Origin: Chlamydoabsidia padenii
Lineage: Eukaryota > Mucoromycota > Mucoromycetes > Mucorales > Cunninghamellaceae
Direction: 5' to 3'
DNA: 64,000 nt
Assembly (NCBI GenBank): GCA_025330725.1
Contig: JAIWND010000002.1
Coordinates: forward strand, 1,178,001-1,242,000
Position 1 is the stretch's first letter; the number at the start of each line of letters is the position of its first letter. Of this stretch, positions 1 through 11,395 are shown piece after piece. Below the pieces are notes generated by a model. It had not been told where the DNA came from, searched no databases, and saw nothing but the letters and a program-made list of their open reading frames with translations. The translations under genes were made by a program, and so were the position numbers.

Positions 1-329
1 CAACCCAACTGGATCTTCGTCCTATTCGGAACCATCAGTATCGTACACCACCACCACCATGTATTGATACCACATTCACGACAACGACAACAACAACTAC
101 AACTGCTTCTATACCACGACGATCATCCTCACTATCCACCAAATCAACAGGATCATCCACTCCGCCATTATCACCACCTTGCTTGTCCTCGGGGGATGAA
201 TCAAGCGATGAAGAAGATCAACAATCGTCTCTTACTGTACTTTTGACTCCAACCAACTCCTTACCATTCTCACCAACCACCCTGACGAAAAGACTGACCT
301 CGGTATTCTCAAGGATAAGACGGTCTTAA
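1..329 (+). CDS. 3' end of a Ser/Thr/Pro-rich protein (partial)
   Basis: A reading frame is open from base 3 to the TAA at 327-329 and enters from outside the window. The visible 108 residues are low complexity: a Thr run, Pro clusters (PPPPC, SPPCLSS), an acidic patch (SSGDESSDEEDQQSS), then a basic end (LTKRLTSVFSRIRRS). Such tails are common in fungal signalling and cytoskeletal proteins. No domain is visible, so no function is assigned. An A-rich stretch follows directly after the stop. Confidence 0.5.
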   Translation, partial: TQLDLRPIRNHQYRTPPPPCIDTTFTTTTTTTTTASIPRRSSSLSTKSTGSSTPPLSPPCLSSGDESSDEEDQQSSLTVLLTPTNSLPFSPTTLTKRLTSVFSRIRRS

Positions 330-2059
330 AAAAAAAAGAAGGAGGGTAATCAACATCCAACCATCTCTTCTTCCGTTTAGTCTTATCTTATTGTCCTCCT
401 TCCCTTCCCCTCCTTTTATGTGATCCCTTGGGTGTGTGCTTGTGCGTATATGCGGTAGTTTACTCTTTGTCATTATTTTTTATTGCCTCTTTTGAATTCT
501 CCCTTCTCCCCCTTCCTCCTCTCCGACTTACATATTCACCTCATTACTCCCCCTTTATCTCTCCTATTAACATTATATTACAGTATACTCACCTTATACA
601 CATACACATACACATACACACATAGCCATATTTCATTTGTAGCGATCATCCTTTTGTATGCATCCTTCTCTATCTCCTTAACACCTACCTAATCCCCTCT
701 CTCTCTGTCTCTTCCCCAATCATATATCATTCAACATTTGTTTATACCAGTTTTATTTACTTTAACATAATAAAAATCACTTTTTTACTGCCTATTGCCT
801 AATGTCTATTGCCTAATGTTTAATGTCTAATTTTTTAATTTTCTATTGTCCAATTGTCTATTGTCTATTGTTTATTGTCCGCCCATGTCTCCATATCGTG
901 ATCAACCTATTAAACCAAAAAGGGACCCTTCTTTATCATCCCTTGTTCCTGTTCCCCTTTTTTCCCTACATTATAGTTGAAGATTCAATTATTCGGGCTT
1001 CCCCCTCTTTTTTTTTATTTATTAGAGTGATTTTAACAATGGTATGAGAAGGGGATCTATTCTAATTGGATGGTATACAGGAGTTAATTGTCATGCCGTT
1101 GCAAAAGGAGGATTTGCTGGATGATGCTATGTTGGTCTTCAATTGGTGTTGAATGTATTGGCCATATTTATCGAGGTTTCACATCTTCCAGGTTACAGTT
1201 TGTTTCAGATGCATTCGAGAGTGATCGTCGGAGATCTATTGTGCATCAATCAGATAAACAACATCAGATAAAGTTAGTTACGCTATGCGACCATTGTTTG
1301 TTTGTTTCCCCTTGCTCGCCCACACCGACTTGTTTGTTTATTATCATTACTGTACCTGGATGAGTTTATTCGCCACAAAGGGATGGACGTTGTATACTTT
1401 TGAGTCGTAGGAATATCTTGTGTTTTGTTGTTTCATTGTCGTCTAATAGGGTACTGATCCTATCCTGAGCGATGATCCATTATCAATATCACTTTTAGTG
1501 GAGTATAACCTACTGGAAGTCCCGTCCCCCTCCAAAAAAAAAGAAGAAGAAGATTCGGGTTAGTATGTTGGATCTGCTGAAGGAGGAAACCCATGTTTTT
1601 CTGTCTACCTGTTGTTCTCGAGACGTGTTGCACCCAAGATCACCTAGGAAGAATCGACCTTGGTATGTAAAAAAAAAAAAACCAAGTTACGTTTTTGTTG
1701 TTGGTGAATTATTGAGGCCATTGTTATTCCTTGTTGCCTTGTTGTCACTGGTACTTAAAATGAAGAATCCAGAAGTAAGAGACCAAAAGATGGAGGAGAT
1801 CATAAGTATAAACTTGAGCAATTGGAGGAGTCATATAACTTGATAAAGAATGCAGCAGTGATAGTGTATCTGTTGGAGCGATGGTGGTGTTAATTTCCTT
1901 GTTCAAAGTTGACCATTGTATGTTGAAATACAGAGAATAATAGTGGACGTAGAGGGTGAAGGGTTTGTTGTCATGGCGGTTACTGTTAGAGTAATAATAA
2001 ACATTAGGATCAGTATTATCCACCAATATATTATCTTTTTGTTTTACTTACCCATTATA
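330..2059. other. Gene-poor interval, no intact gene recognised
   Basis: A pyrimidine-rich 3' flank with a (CATACA)n run near 598-622 and short TATTGTC/TATTGCC repeats at 785-880 follows the first gene. The minus strand from 2026 to 1090 has open stretches and splice-like signals: donor GTACAG/GTAATG near 1342, a branch-like GTAACTAAC, and acceptor CAATAG near 1235. I could not join these into a recognisable protein. They may be decayed continuation of the nuclease-like relic at 2060-2590. Confidence 0.4.
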
Positions 2060-2590
2060 GATTGATATTCTTGAGTTGGACATAGTCCGGCGTTGATATT
2101 TTTGTCCACCATCAATAAATTTTTGTACTATTTCACAATCCATCTTTTGTCTACCAGAGTAATTGACAAGGCATCCCCGTAGTGATCAAGTAGAGGGGTC
2201 AGATTGTTCAAGATGTAGACTATGGCCTCCACATATTTTGTTGGCGAGGCTGGTTTTTGTTGTTGGTATGTTGTATTCATTTTATAAGATATCGTCATTA
2301 TATTTTCGACGCAGTTGATCTGATATTCGGACTGTCCATCAGTTGCACAATATATGTTCTTGATTCCAGGATCGACGGCCCAAAGTCAAAGTATAAGTAG
2401 GAGTAGTGGCGTTGGGTGACAAGTGGTACTGCAAGGCGTTCGCTTGTTGATTTATCGGCATCGCAGTAGCTGTGGTACTGAGTGGTCAATGGGCATGACA
2501 TTATATTGTCGTTCGTCATGATCATGGAATCAGGCGAGTCAAATCCAGTGTTGAAGCGTTTGTTGGTTGTCATTAAATCAGCATCGTCCA
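2060..2590 (-). pseudogene. Degraded Fanzor/TnpB-like RuvC nuclease relic
   Basis: Three minus-strand pieces in different frames carry family-like text. One frame reads LWAVDPGIKNIYCATDG (about 2356-2306), which looks like the RuvC-I segment (DPG with a catalytic Asp) of eukaryotic TnpB-like proteins. The same frame continues into SPTKYVEAIVYILNNLTPLL and DHYGD. A shifted frame then gives NYSGRQKMDCEIVQKFIDGG (about 2163-2090), which fits the helical segment after RuvC-I in the Mucoromycota family. A TGA lies just before LWAV, and the upstream coding-like stretch (MTTNKRFNTGFD, from 2573) is in another frame, so at least two frame breaks exist. The RuvC-II/III and zinc-knuckle end were not found. 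The family call is from memory of motifs, not a search. It could instead be another RNaseH-fold transposase. Confidence 0.42.
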
Positions 2591-2599
2591 GCTAAAAGG

Positions 2600-3001
2600 A
2601 GGTATATCAAAAAAAAAAAAAAAAAAAAAAAAAAGAGAGGAGTGAATAAAAATCATGAGTTGACGTGTTTTGTATTATGTTGTCTGATGTGTTTACCTGC
2701 CATTCGCTTCTTTGCTTCACTGTTTATCATGATTGATATTGTGGAGTACATGCTGTCAGAAACAAAGGGGGAAGGGAGAAGAGAAGAGTGAATTTTCGTT
2801 TTGTGTATTTTTGAATTGAATAGTTTAAACGCCGCCCGACCAGAATAATAAAAAAAAAAAAGAGAGACCAACGAGCATTAACCATTTTCGGATTCGCATT
2901 AAAAAAAGTGATTTATTGGACAAAGGGTATATCAACTATATCTAATGATGATCAACTATAGCTACAACTAGTTATAAATCCAAGCACCTAAAGTATATCA
3001 T
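2600..3001. other. Intergenic A/T-rich spacer
   Basis: This stretch contains a poly(A) run (2610-2634) and another at 2850-2861. On the minus strand, a polypyrimidine tract followed by CCTTTTAG near 2590 and a GTAAAC donor near 2698 look like an intron. The flanking frames do not join without a stop, which is consistent with decay of the neighbouring relic. Confidence 0.3.
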
Positions 3002-4637
3002 TCAAGAGCTTTGTTCCACCTTTTTGTTCAAATAAGTATTGAGTCGCCAAAAGAAGACAGGGAGGAGGTCTTTTTCGAATTCCAAAGAGTCCTGCAGATG
3101 TGGTAAGAATTGTTCTTTTACTGATTCCAATACCAACGGAGTATATTGCGCCTTTGTCATATTTCCATCCTCCTTGAAGATTTCCAATTTGTATTGTATA
3201 CCTATAAATCATTCAACAACATCATAAGTACTTCATTCTATTATCCTTCCCTCCTTTTTTTGTTTGTTTGTTTGTTTGTTACTTACTTCCATTATTACCG
3301 TCATGTTTACATACAAAAGTATCACTTTTACCCCTTGTCGCATGTTCCAAAAACGAGATTTGACTTATGGTTTCCATGAGTGCTACTTGAGAGTTTAAAG
3401 TATCAGTCGATTGACGACCATCTAGTTGGGTATGTTCAGTCTTTTGTTTGATAAGTTGTTGTAGTGCCCTGATACTTGATTTATAATCCTTTACTATATA
3501 TCATATAATCAGAGAGAGAGAGAGAGAGTGAGACAGTGAGAGTTAGTCGCGTAAATTTCAAAATTGTTTAACTTATACCTTCTTTTTGACATGATGCGTA
3601 TTTCTTTTTAATATGGTTGAGCTTGTCTGGTAGATCATTTCGATGTGATCCACCAGGAGCTTTCTGCTTCCAGTGTTGAATCAAAGCTTTTCTTTGTTGT
3701 ATTGTATTTGAGAGAGTAGCGAGATGTTCTTCTTGATCATTGTTCATCTTGTGGAGAACCTGTATTTGTCGATCAAGGTCTATTCAACAGTGTAGAATTA
3801 TAAAAAATGGTGAGTTTCTTTTACATATCCATCTTATCCCCCTTCCATTACCTTCGAATTCGTTATTCTTGAGGAGATTGTATTCCCGTAAACGTTGGAG
3901 TGGTATTGTCTCTACTGCTGCGATTTCCGTGTATTCACTTTCGGCCTGCGTCGCTCGAGTTTCCAACTATCATATTACCCCCATACACACACACAAGAAG
4001 CGAAATTAGGATCAGGGCATTGTTTCATATACTTTTTTTTTTCCCCGTATTTACCTGTGCAACAACCATTCGTAGCCTATGGACTTCTTCCTTTAAAGCA
4101 GCATTATCCATTGTTGGTGTGTTAAAGTTAGGTGGTTGATTTCGCTGCATGTAATTGGTGTAGCTTTGAGAATCAGGAAGATGGTCTTGTTCCGTAGGCA
4201 TTGTTGATGTGTTAAACGTAGGTGACTGATTTAGCTGCATGTAATTGGTGTAGTCTTGAGAATCAGGAAGATGTTGTTGTTCCATAGGCATTGTTTGGGA
4301 GTATTGATTAGGCTGGTTTAAATATGGTGGTGGTGGGGCTGAACTACCTAACTTGGGGGTGATCCATAATTTCAAAAAGTAAGTAATCTATAAAAGTATA
4401 ACAAGAGTCGATCCATACCTGAAGGATGATTCACACCCATTGGTGTATTAAAACCCTATGTTTAATAAAAAGTAAGTTTCTCGCCCTGCTACAATCGTCT
4501 TTATTGTTTTCATTTACCTCCATATTGTTTGAGAAGAAAGAGAGAAGGAAATTGATTTTTTGGAAATCCTTGGGGTGGTATACAGTACTTTTAATTTTGA
4601 ATTCCGACTGTGACTTATCAGTCGAGAATTGATTCAT
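3002..4637 (-). CDS. Coiled-coil protein with a duplicated 30-residue Gln/Asn-rich unit
   Basis: Unrecognised protein in about seven exons, roughly from 4637 to a TGA at 3002-3004. The start MNQFSTDKSQSEF was chosen as the first ATG of the open frame. Joins I infer: donors GTAAAT (after MEVNE's ME), GTATGG, GTAAAT (after RMVVAQ), GTAATG, GTATAA with branch GACTAAC, and GTAAAA. Near the N terminus are PPPPYLNQPNQYSQ and two tandem copies of a unit with HLPDSQxYTNYMQxNQ. Downstream are long charged heptad-like helices (ALKEEVHRLRMVVAQ, ATLSNTIQQRKALIQHW, SSIRALQQLIKQKTEH) that suggest a coiled coil. A C-terminal part (YTPLVLESVKEQFLPHL) ends at KKVEQSS. No catalytic motif is seen. A structural or scaffold role is a guess. 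Confidence 0.55.
4113..4292 (-). repeat. 90-bp tandem duplication inside the coiled-coil gene
   Basis: Two adjacent 90-base units, 4113-4202 and 4203-4292, share most bases (for example GAATCAGGAAGATG and CATGTAATTGGTGTAG). Each encodes about 30 residues and keeps the frame. Confidence 0.85.
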
Positions 4638-4795
4638 GCAGAGAGTACATTTATCGAAAAGTTTATAATAAAGTGATGCCCAGTTTTTTATTAGTGGATG
4701 TATTCATTTTGACTTTTGTTACAAACATAATGACCCAATAGTAAATATATACATATATATAAAGGAATAGGCTATGGTATTATATTACATCCCCC

Positions 4796-6696
4796 CTATT
4801 GACGTTGATTCATATTTCCACGTGGATCATATTCCTTGATATCATCACTGGTGGTGATAGAATTTGCCTTTTCATTGTGATGAATTACTACGTCCTTCAG
4901 GTTTTCTGTAGGTTCTTGATGGTGATGATGATGATTGTCCTCTGGATCACTCTGGTAGTCTCCATCATCTTCATTTTCGCGCTCTTCTTGCAACAATGCA
5001 TGTCTTCGGGCCAATTCTTCCTCTCTCCATTCTTCCCCACGGAAGGAACCTTCGATTCTAGCCATCACACAACAACCCAGGCAATTACCAACAACATTCA
5101 ATGAGGTTCTTGCCATGTCCATGATAGCATCTACACCAATGATCAAAGTAACAGCAGACATGGGGAGATCATATTGTTCGAGGGTTGCCGTTAAAACAAT
5201 GAGTGATGCTCGAGGAATCTATTTGAAGAAAATTCATGCAAATTTTAAAACCCCGATTTTTTTTTTTTTTGAAAAAAATACTTACAGCGGCTACTCCTTT
5301 GGAAGATAGCATCAATGTACCCATGATGGATAACTGAGTAGAAACAGGAAGATTGATACCAGCGGCTTGAGCTGCAAAAATACTTGCTAGGGCCAAATAC
5401 AAAGTTGTCCCATCCAAATTGAAAGAATAGCCTACGGGGATGACAAACCCAGTGATGGCATTGGGACACCCGAATTCCCTCATTTTTTCAAAAGCCTTTG
5501 GCAGGGCAGATTCGCTTGATGCCGAGCTGAAAGCAATAAGCCAAGGTTGAGCGACTGCTTTGAAAAAACCGTAAACAGGGATTCGTGCGAGCAACAAGAT
5601 GGGGAGTAAGATGACGATAAAAAAAATCATCAAGGATGCATACAAAGAGCCAATCAGTTTACCAAGATTTGACAAGATGGAAATCCCATTCGCTCCCACT
5701 GTATTGGCCAGAGCAGCCCCGATGCCTATGGGCGCATAACGCATGACAAGGAATACAAATTTAAACATCACCTAATGGGGAACTTATTAGTACTACTGCA
5801 TGAATTATGACAAAAGGGATGACTTACCTGAGATAACGATGAGTTGATGCGTAACATGAATGCTTTGGATGTCTTATCAGCAAGCATTGTAGCACAAGCA
5901 AACATAGCCGCACAAAACACAACACCGAGGATAGATCCATCCACTGCTGCTTTGAAAAAGTTTTGTGGAACAATCAAATTCAGTTCCTATACAAAAAAAG
6001 AAACAGAAATCAGAAATTCGAACCATCAATCCACAGCATTTTTAAACCCCGCTTACATGATCCCACGATATTTGTCCACCTTTATCACCCAAAGAGGTTA
6101 CATCACTTCCAGCATCAGATGGTAGAACAACACCTTGACCAGGTTTAATCAAGTTGGCCATGATCAATCCGACAGCTAGAGCAAACGTTGTCACCACTTC
6201 AAAGTACTACAAAAATAAAGGGGTCAATGCATTGTCACTCGTCGGGATTTGAAAATGGCATTTTAAAAACACTTACGATAATGGTTTTCACTGCTAATTT
6301 GCCCACTTTAGATACATCGTCACCATGACCAGCAATACCAACGACAAGAGTGGAAAAAATTAAAGGTACTTCGACGATTTTGATCATGTTGATGAACGTA
6401 TCCGCCAATGGTTTGACCGCTTTACCCGCCTCAGGGGCAAAGTTCCCAATGAGTATGCCCAACACCATTCCGAAAACGATCCAAAAAGTAAGATTGGTAT
6501 GTCGTCCTAAAAAGCGCCATGTGTGTATAAAAGGTTGAAATATACCACGATCCACAACAAAATGAATGGCTTTGACGGTTTTCACCACGATGGGGTTATA
6601 GGTGGCGGGCTTTTCAGGGGGAATCTCTAATGAGATAGTCTTCTCGATGCCTCGATTGGATCTTTTGAAGTAACTGAGAACTTTGCCTTTCTTCAT
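4796..6696 (-). CDS. Dicarboxylate/glutamate:cation symporter, SLC1 (DAACS) family
   Basis: Five exons: 6277-6696, 6057-6206, 5828-5986, 5286-5771 and 4796-5218, giving 545 residues. It is predicted to import acidic amino acids or C4-dicarboxylates with Na+ or H+ across a membrane. Family marks seen in order: the transmembrane segment TFWIVFGMVLGILIGNFAP, VPLIFSTLVVGIAGHGDDV, YFEVVTTFALAVGLIMANL, the Ser-rich motif SSASSESALPKAFE of re-entrant loop HP1, PVGYSFNLDGTTLY (TM7 substrate/cation site), and DAIMDMARTSLNVVGN (TM8). The last motif resembles bacterial GltP/DctA more than animal EAATs. The C-terminal tail is cytoplasmic, acidic and His-rich. A CGGGATTCGAA motif lies 109 bases upstream. 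Typical bacterial members have about 430 residues; the extra length is N- and C-terminal extensions. Substrate is not determinable here. Confidence 0.93.
6243..6253 (-). promoter_or_regulatory. CGGGATTTGAA motif inside intron 1 of the symporter gene
   Basis: Exact CGGGATTTGAA on the plus strand, within the 70-base intron at 6207-6276. It is an intronic copy of the motif seen upstream of many genes here. Function unknown. Confidence 0.5.
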
Positions 6697-8139
6697 CAGA
6701 GTAAAAAGGAGAAATAAAGTAGAGTTTTTTTTTTTTTTTCTTATTTGTCCTTTATATATATATGTGAAAATCTATAAATTTCCTTCTTTGAACGAATTCA
6801 TATGCGGGATTCGAAATATTATTCGGCAAAGTGAGAGGAAAAAAAAATAATGAGACCAATCAATCCTGCCTTCCACAAGTACAACAGTAATCCAGGTCTA
6901 ACACACTACCTTATCTCCAATTGCTCATGTGATAGTTGAACTATATACGAATTCATACTAGTTCAATTTTTCTTTATGTTTGTTTTGTTTGATCTGTCGA
7001 AGGAGTTGTATTTCTTTGTGTGATCATGAAAAAAAAGGAGCATACATAAACGAACACGGTAAGGATATGTCCAAAACTAGAGAAATCCGAGTGTACTATC
7101 AAGCAATATCACATCACCTGACTCTGCTTTTTGTATTCTCGTCTCAATATAACAAAAAGGAGGTGTCTTTTTTGGTAAAGAGAAATCTTAGGTTACCCCT
7201 AAAAACAGAGATTTTCTGATTCAGTGTAACATAGGACATTTCTTGGTGTTCTTTGCGTGATGCCATATTCTTCCTATCATTAAAACCATATTCCCATTCC
7301 TTTTCCAAAGGACCCTTGAAGTAAATAAATGATAAATGAGTTCCCCACCAATGATGTCGAGAGAGGGAGAGGGAGAGGGAGAGATTCAAACAAAGCATTA
7401 TACCGTGTTACAAAAAAAAAAAGTAAAACATTGTTTATTTCAAATTCAAATAACATACTATACTATAGATTATACAAAAAAAAAAAAAAAAAAAAAACTT
7501 TAATCCTATTATTTCTAGGCTGACTACAGTTCCAGAGGAGGTCGGATGATTCACGCAGAGTCCACCATGCCATAGGTCGAAGGTGATGATTTCGTTTCCA
7601 ACAGGTAATCGACAAAGTACCATCGAATAAAAAGTATACTGTTTTAAAATAGTTGAGGTTGATTGTTCGTAGTCAAGATAGTTGTCAATTCTCTAGTGAT
7701 GCTATGTTGTTGTCGTTGTTGTCGTTGAGTGTCAGAAAGCTGCTTGTCAAATTTGACTAGGCAGTTCGGTTCATGCCTTGACATATTTTGACAAGGAGTT
7801 TACCATGAAGAATCAGCACCAAGCTATAAAGAACTTGAAGGTATTGTTGGGAGTACCACTACAGCATCAATTGTAAACAAGGTTTACCATGTCATAGTTA
7901 TTTTTAATGCCCCACATCCAGCGTCCCAGAAGTATCGCCGTTACAGTGCCCATAGTTGATCGAATACTACCAAAAGACAGTTTCTGCAAAATATAAACCG
8001 AGTTTAGTACCGTTTAACATATAAAGCTGATAGCACATTACAACTTACAAATAGGCTCCAAGATGATTGTGGAAGAAAGAGGAAGAAGGAGGTAAAAAAA
8101 AAAGAAACATGGAGGCACTCGCCAGATAAATTCAAAAAC
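6697..8139. other. Intergenic; weak coding-like signal on the minus strand
   Basis: No gene is recognised. The minus strand has a good intron-like segment (donor GTAAGT near 8048, branch TACTAAAC, acceptor TTTTGCAG near 7986). It also has open stretches at 7435-7623 (MVLCRLPVGNEIITFDLWHG) and 7144-7398 (HHWWGTHLSFIYFKG, SRKEHQEMSYVTLNQ). They could not be joined into a continuous frame. There is a poly(A) tract at 7477-7497 and a (GAGAGG)n run at 7362-7383. This could be a fast-evolving small gene sharing the kinase promoter, or a remnant. Confidence 0.3.
6805..6815 (-). promoter_or_regulatory. Upstream motif CGGGATTCGAA (symporter)
   Basis: Variant of the recurrent motif, 109 bases upstream of the symporter ATG. 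Read toward the gene it is TTCGAATCCCG. Confidence 0.5.
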
Positions 8140-8150
8140 TTTAAATCCCG
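8140..8150 (+). promoter_or_regulatory. Upstream motif TTTAAATCCCG (kinase)
   Basis: Recurrent motif, 92 bases before the kinase ATG, followed by CT-rich DNA up to the start. Confidence 0.6.
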
Positions 8151-8241
8151 ACAGCTCGTTCATTTTTTCACCCCTTCCGTTTCTGACTTTTTTTTTTTTT
8201 TTTTTTTTTTCTTCTTCTTTCCTCTTCCATCCTTCCAAACT

Positions 8242-10844
8242 ATGTCCAAACAGGCCGCCAGTATACCAGCATCACAACTTTACACCAAACTGAAAAAAGT
8301 AGGAAAAGGTGCTTATGGATCAGTTTACAAAGGGTAAGACTTGATAATGGTCAACTCTTTCTTGACTTGTCCTTTACTTCCAGCAACTGACCTTTTCATA
8401 TCTCTATATCTTTTAGGATCAACAACAAGACAAAGCAAGTAGTAGCTATCAAGATTCTCAATTTGGATACAGAAGAAGACGATGTCGCAGATATACAAAA
8501 AGAAATTGCCATGCTATCACAATTGACCCACGCCAAATCTCAAAACATTACACCCTTCCATGGTAGCATTCTTGACGATACTAAACTCTGGATTATAATG
8601 GATTATGCAGCTGGTGGAAGTATTCGAACCATAGTAAGTGGTAGAATACAAAAAGGCAGTGACTGATTTTTACTTTTACTAATCTCTAACTTATTTATTA
8701 GATGAAGGCCGGTGCCCTTGAAGAAAAGTATATAGCCACGATTGTCCGAGAAGTCCTACTCGCTTTATCCTATCTACATAAAAATCTTATCATACACAGA
8801 GACATTAAAGGTAAAAGAATGTTGATAATGTAAAATATGAAACTGTTAACTGATTGATACATTTCTTCTTTTATTGTAGCTGCTAACATTCTTTTGACTG
8901 CTGAAGGTGATGTGCAACTTTGCGACTTTGGTGTAGCTGGGCAAACATCTGTCAATCATCTGAAACGTAATACATTTGTTGGTACACCGTAAGTTGTTAT
9001 AATGAAATAAATCGTCATAAATCATGGTCTAAACTGCATAATGATGCATCTAGGTATTGGATGGCCCCTGAAGTGATCCGAGAAGGTGCATCTTATGATT
9101 ACAAAGTATTGACAGCACTACCTATTTGATCAATTTTGATCACTAACATATTTTCTCTATCTATTTATTCATATTATTATTATAGGCAGATATATGGTCT
9201 CTTGGTATCACTGTTTATGAAATGGCCACTGGTAACCCTCCTTTGTCTCACGTGGATCCCATGCGTGCAATCATCTTGATCCCGAAATCAAAACCACCAA
9301 AGCTGGATAACTCATTCTCAGTTGCTATTCGTGAATTTGTTGATCTTTGCTTATGCGAAGAACCCAATGATGCAAGTACAAAAATGACATGTCTTTTTTT
9401 TTTTTTTTTATTACCAAAATACTAACCTCTTCATTTGACTCATTTAGCGTTGGAATGCTGACGATTTGGCAAAGACAAAATTCATAAAAAACACCAACAA
9501 AACCAACAAGTTGATTCTCCGGGATATTATCACTCGTTATGAAGATTGGAAAAAGAAGAATGATACAAATAAACGACAAAGTGTACTATCTGATGATATA
9601 AATAGCAGGTAACCTAAACAAAAGACAAATCATATAATAAGGGGAACAGTTGATAAACTAATGTTACTCTTGTTTATAGTGATAGTGAAGGTCCTACTCT
9701 GGATGAATTTGATGTGAACAATGATGGATGGGAATTCGATGTAGGTTTTGTTTGACATGACATCCAATGGATTGACTTTTTCTTTCTTTCTTTTTTTAAT
9801 AGACGATTAGAAACAGCAAACAAGGTATAGTGACATCAAGTTTAGATCCTTCATACACTGTAAATCGTACACCAATAAACGCAAATCAGGACTCCACCAA
9901 GGCTTCTACAACAACAGACGTGTCAATCAATTCAGGCCTACAAAGGAATCACGACTATCATCCTCTTGTCCGCATGTTTGAAAGCAATTCTCCTCAACCA
10001 ACCACTGAACTATTTGCATCACCATGTCAACCGGGATTATTATCGAATTCACCTATACACCCATCTCAGACAGCATACTTCAACAACTCATCCTCAGCAC
10101 CAGCCACTACACACCTTATATCACCATCATTACACTATTCTCCAGCGCCTACGATTAACTATGGAATTACGGAAACCACGTCGATACCACCGCTCTCCTC
10201 TCCAAATCCATGGACGGACCAACAACACACTATAAAAGCATTACCAGCAAAAGGAGCAACGACTACCATCAATCCAGACGATTCACCCTCTTTATCAGCG
10301 TCCTACATGTTATCACCAGCTTTATCATCTACAGAAAGGACACCTCTGGCCTCAACCTATCTCCGTCCAAATTTAAGTCTAGAAGGTCAAGCATCAACAC
10401 CACCTGGATCCTCAAAACTTACACCTGGCATCAACCACAGTCGATCACCTACACAATTTGCCATCTCCAATAAACTTATACCATTGACAAGATCTTCTTC
10501 ACCTGATAATTCAATATCTTTGGGAAACAACAGCACTCAAGTTATGTCTAGGACTCGATCTTATTCCGACCAACGACAAACTCACTACATGTCTCAACAA
10601 GTGACAAATTCGACCACTGTTTCAGTCACCAGTCCTAGTGGACACAATCAAGAACTTCGTCCACCACCTCCTACTATGGTATCCTCATCACCAGCGATTC
10701 CCGGTCACTTTGGGCGAATCAATACCCCATCATCATCCAATCATTTAGCAAGACGGGTGCGCTCTGCAACAACCTTGCGACGGTCGGAAGAAGACTCAGT
10801 TCCTCTGAAAGCCTTGGTAACAAACAAACAACAAATATATAATC

Positions 10845-10884
<40 letters not shown>

Positions 10885-11395
10885 GCAACAACAGCAACAA
10901 CAGCAACAACAACAGCAACAACAGCAACAACAATTTCAAAAAGCATCCAAACAACAGCATCTTGCATCACCACTATCAAAAAAGGAATCATCAAGTGGCA
11001 AGAAGAATGCTGACCATAGGCGAAGTATCAGTGCTGACAATGTAACAAAATGCAAAGTAAAAAGAAAAAAAAAAAAAAAAGAAAAAGACGGAATCATATT
11101 AGACATAAATGACTGATTATTTATGCTTTTAACCCCATCATATGACATAATACGACAAAAGGGATTGACAGATCAACTCGACGGAACACCACGATACGTT
11201 AAAACGCAAACGACACACAATGGAACTGCTTCTCAACAGCATGGGTCAACTACAAGTATTCATCCTCTGGACCTTGATAAACTGAAAACAAAGAATGCCC
11301 TCTCTGGTGAACTTGGTTTGGCTTTGGATGAACTGAAGTGCTGGTTAGATCGATTAGATAATGCTATTAATCAACACACATCACCGTCGATATAG
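8242..11395 (+). CDS. Ste20/germinal-centre-III-type Ser/Thr kinase (Nak1/Kic1/MST3-like)
   Basis: Ten exons: 8242-8333, 8417-8633, 8702-8810, 8880-8988, 9054-9105, 9186-9371, 9448-9608, 9680-9740, 9803-11056 and 11162-11395, about 824 residues. The N-terminal kinase domain has the Gly loop [12 protein letters not shown] (residues 20-31), catalytic VAIK (Lys43), HRDIKAANIL, DFGVAG and GTPYWMAPEV. This pattern matches fungal GCKIII kinases that act with Mo25 in polarity and RAM/SIN signalling. A long Ser/Thr/Pro-rich linker, a polyQ tract and a KRRK-type basic run follow. The intron after Asn-Asp (9372) starts GCAAGT, a GC-AG intron forced by frame (PND/RWNADDL). An in-frame TGA at 11114-11116 precedes a conserved-looking end ([20 protein letters not shown]). 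I place an intron 11057-11161, in phase 0 with branch GACTGAT and acceptor AAAAG, to remove it; that last join is the weak point. AATAAA lies near 11515. Confidence 0.9.
10842..10932 (+). repeat. CAA/CAG repeat encoding polyglutamine
   Basis: About 30 consecutive CAA/CAG codons inside the kinase gene encode a Gln tract in the linker. The interruption of CAA by CAG is typical of fungal polyQ tracts. Confidence 0.95.

Noticed and set aside
9966..10473. His/Tyr-rich alternative frames in the kinase linker
   Set aside because: Produced by repetitive CAC/TCA text in another frame; the kinase frame is continuous and conserved at both ends.
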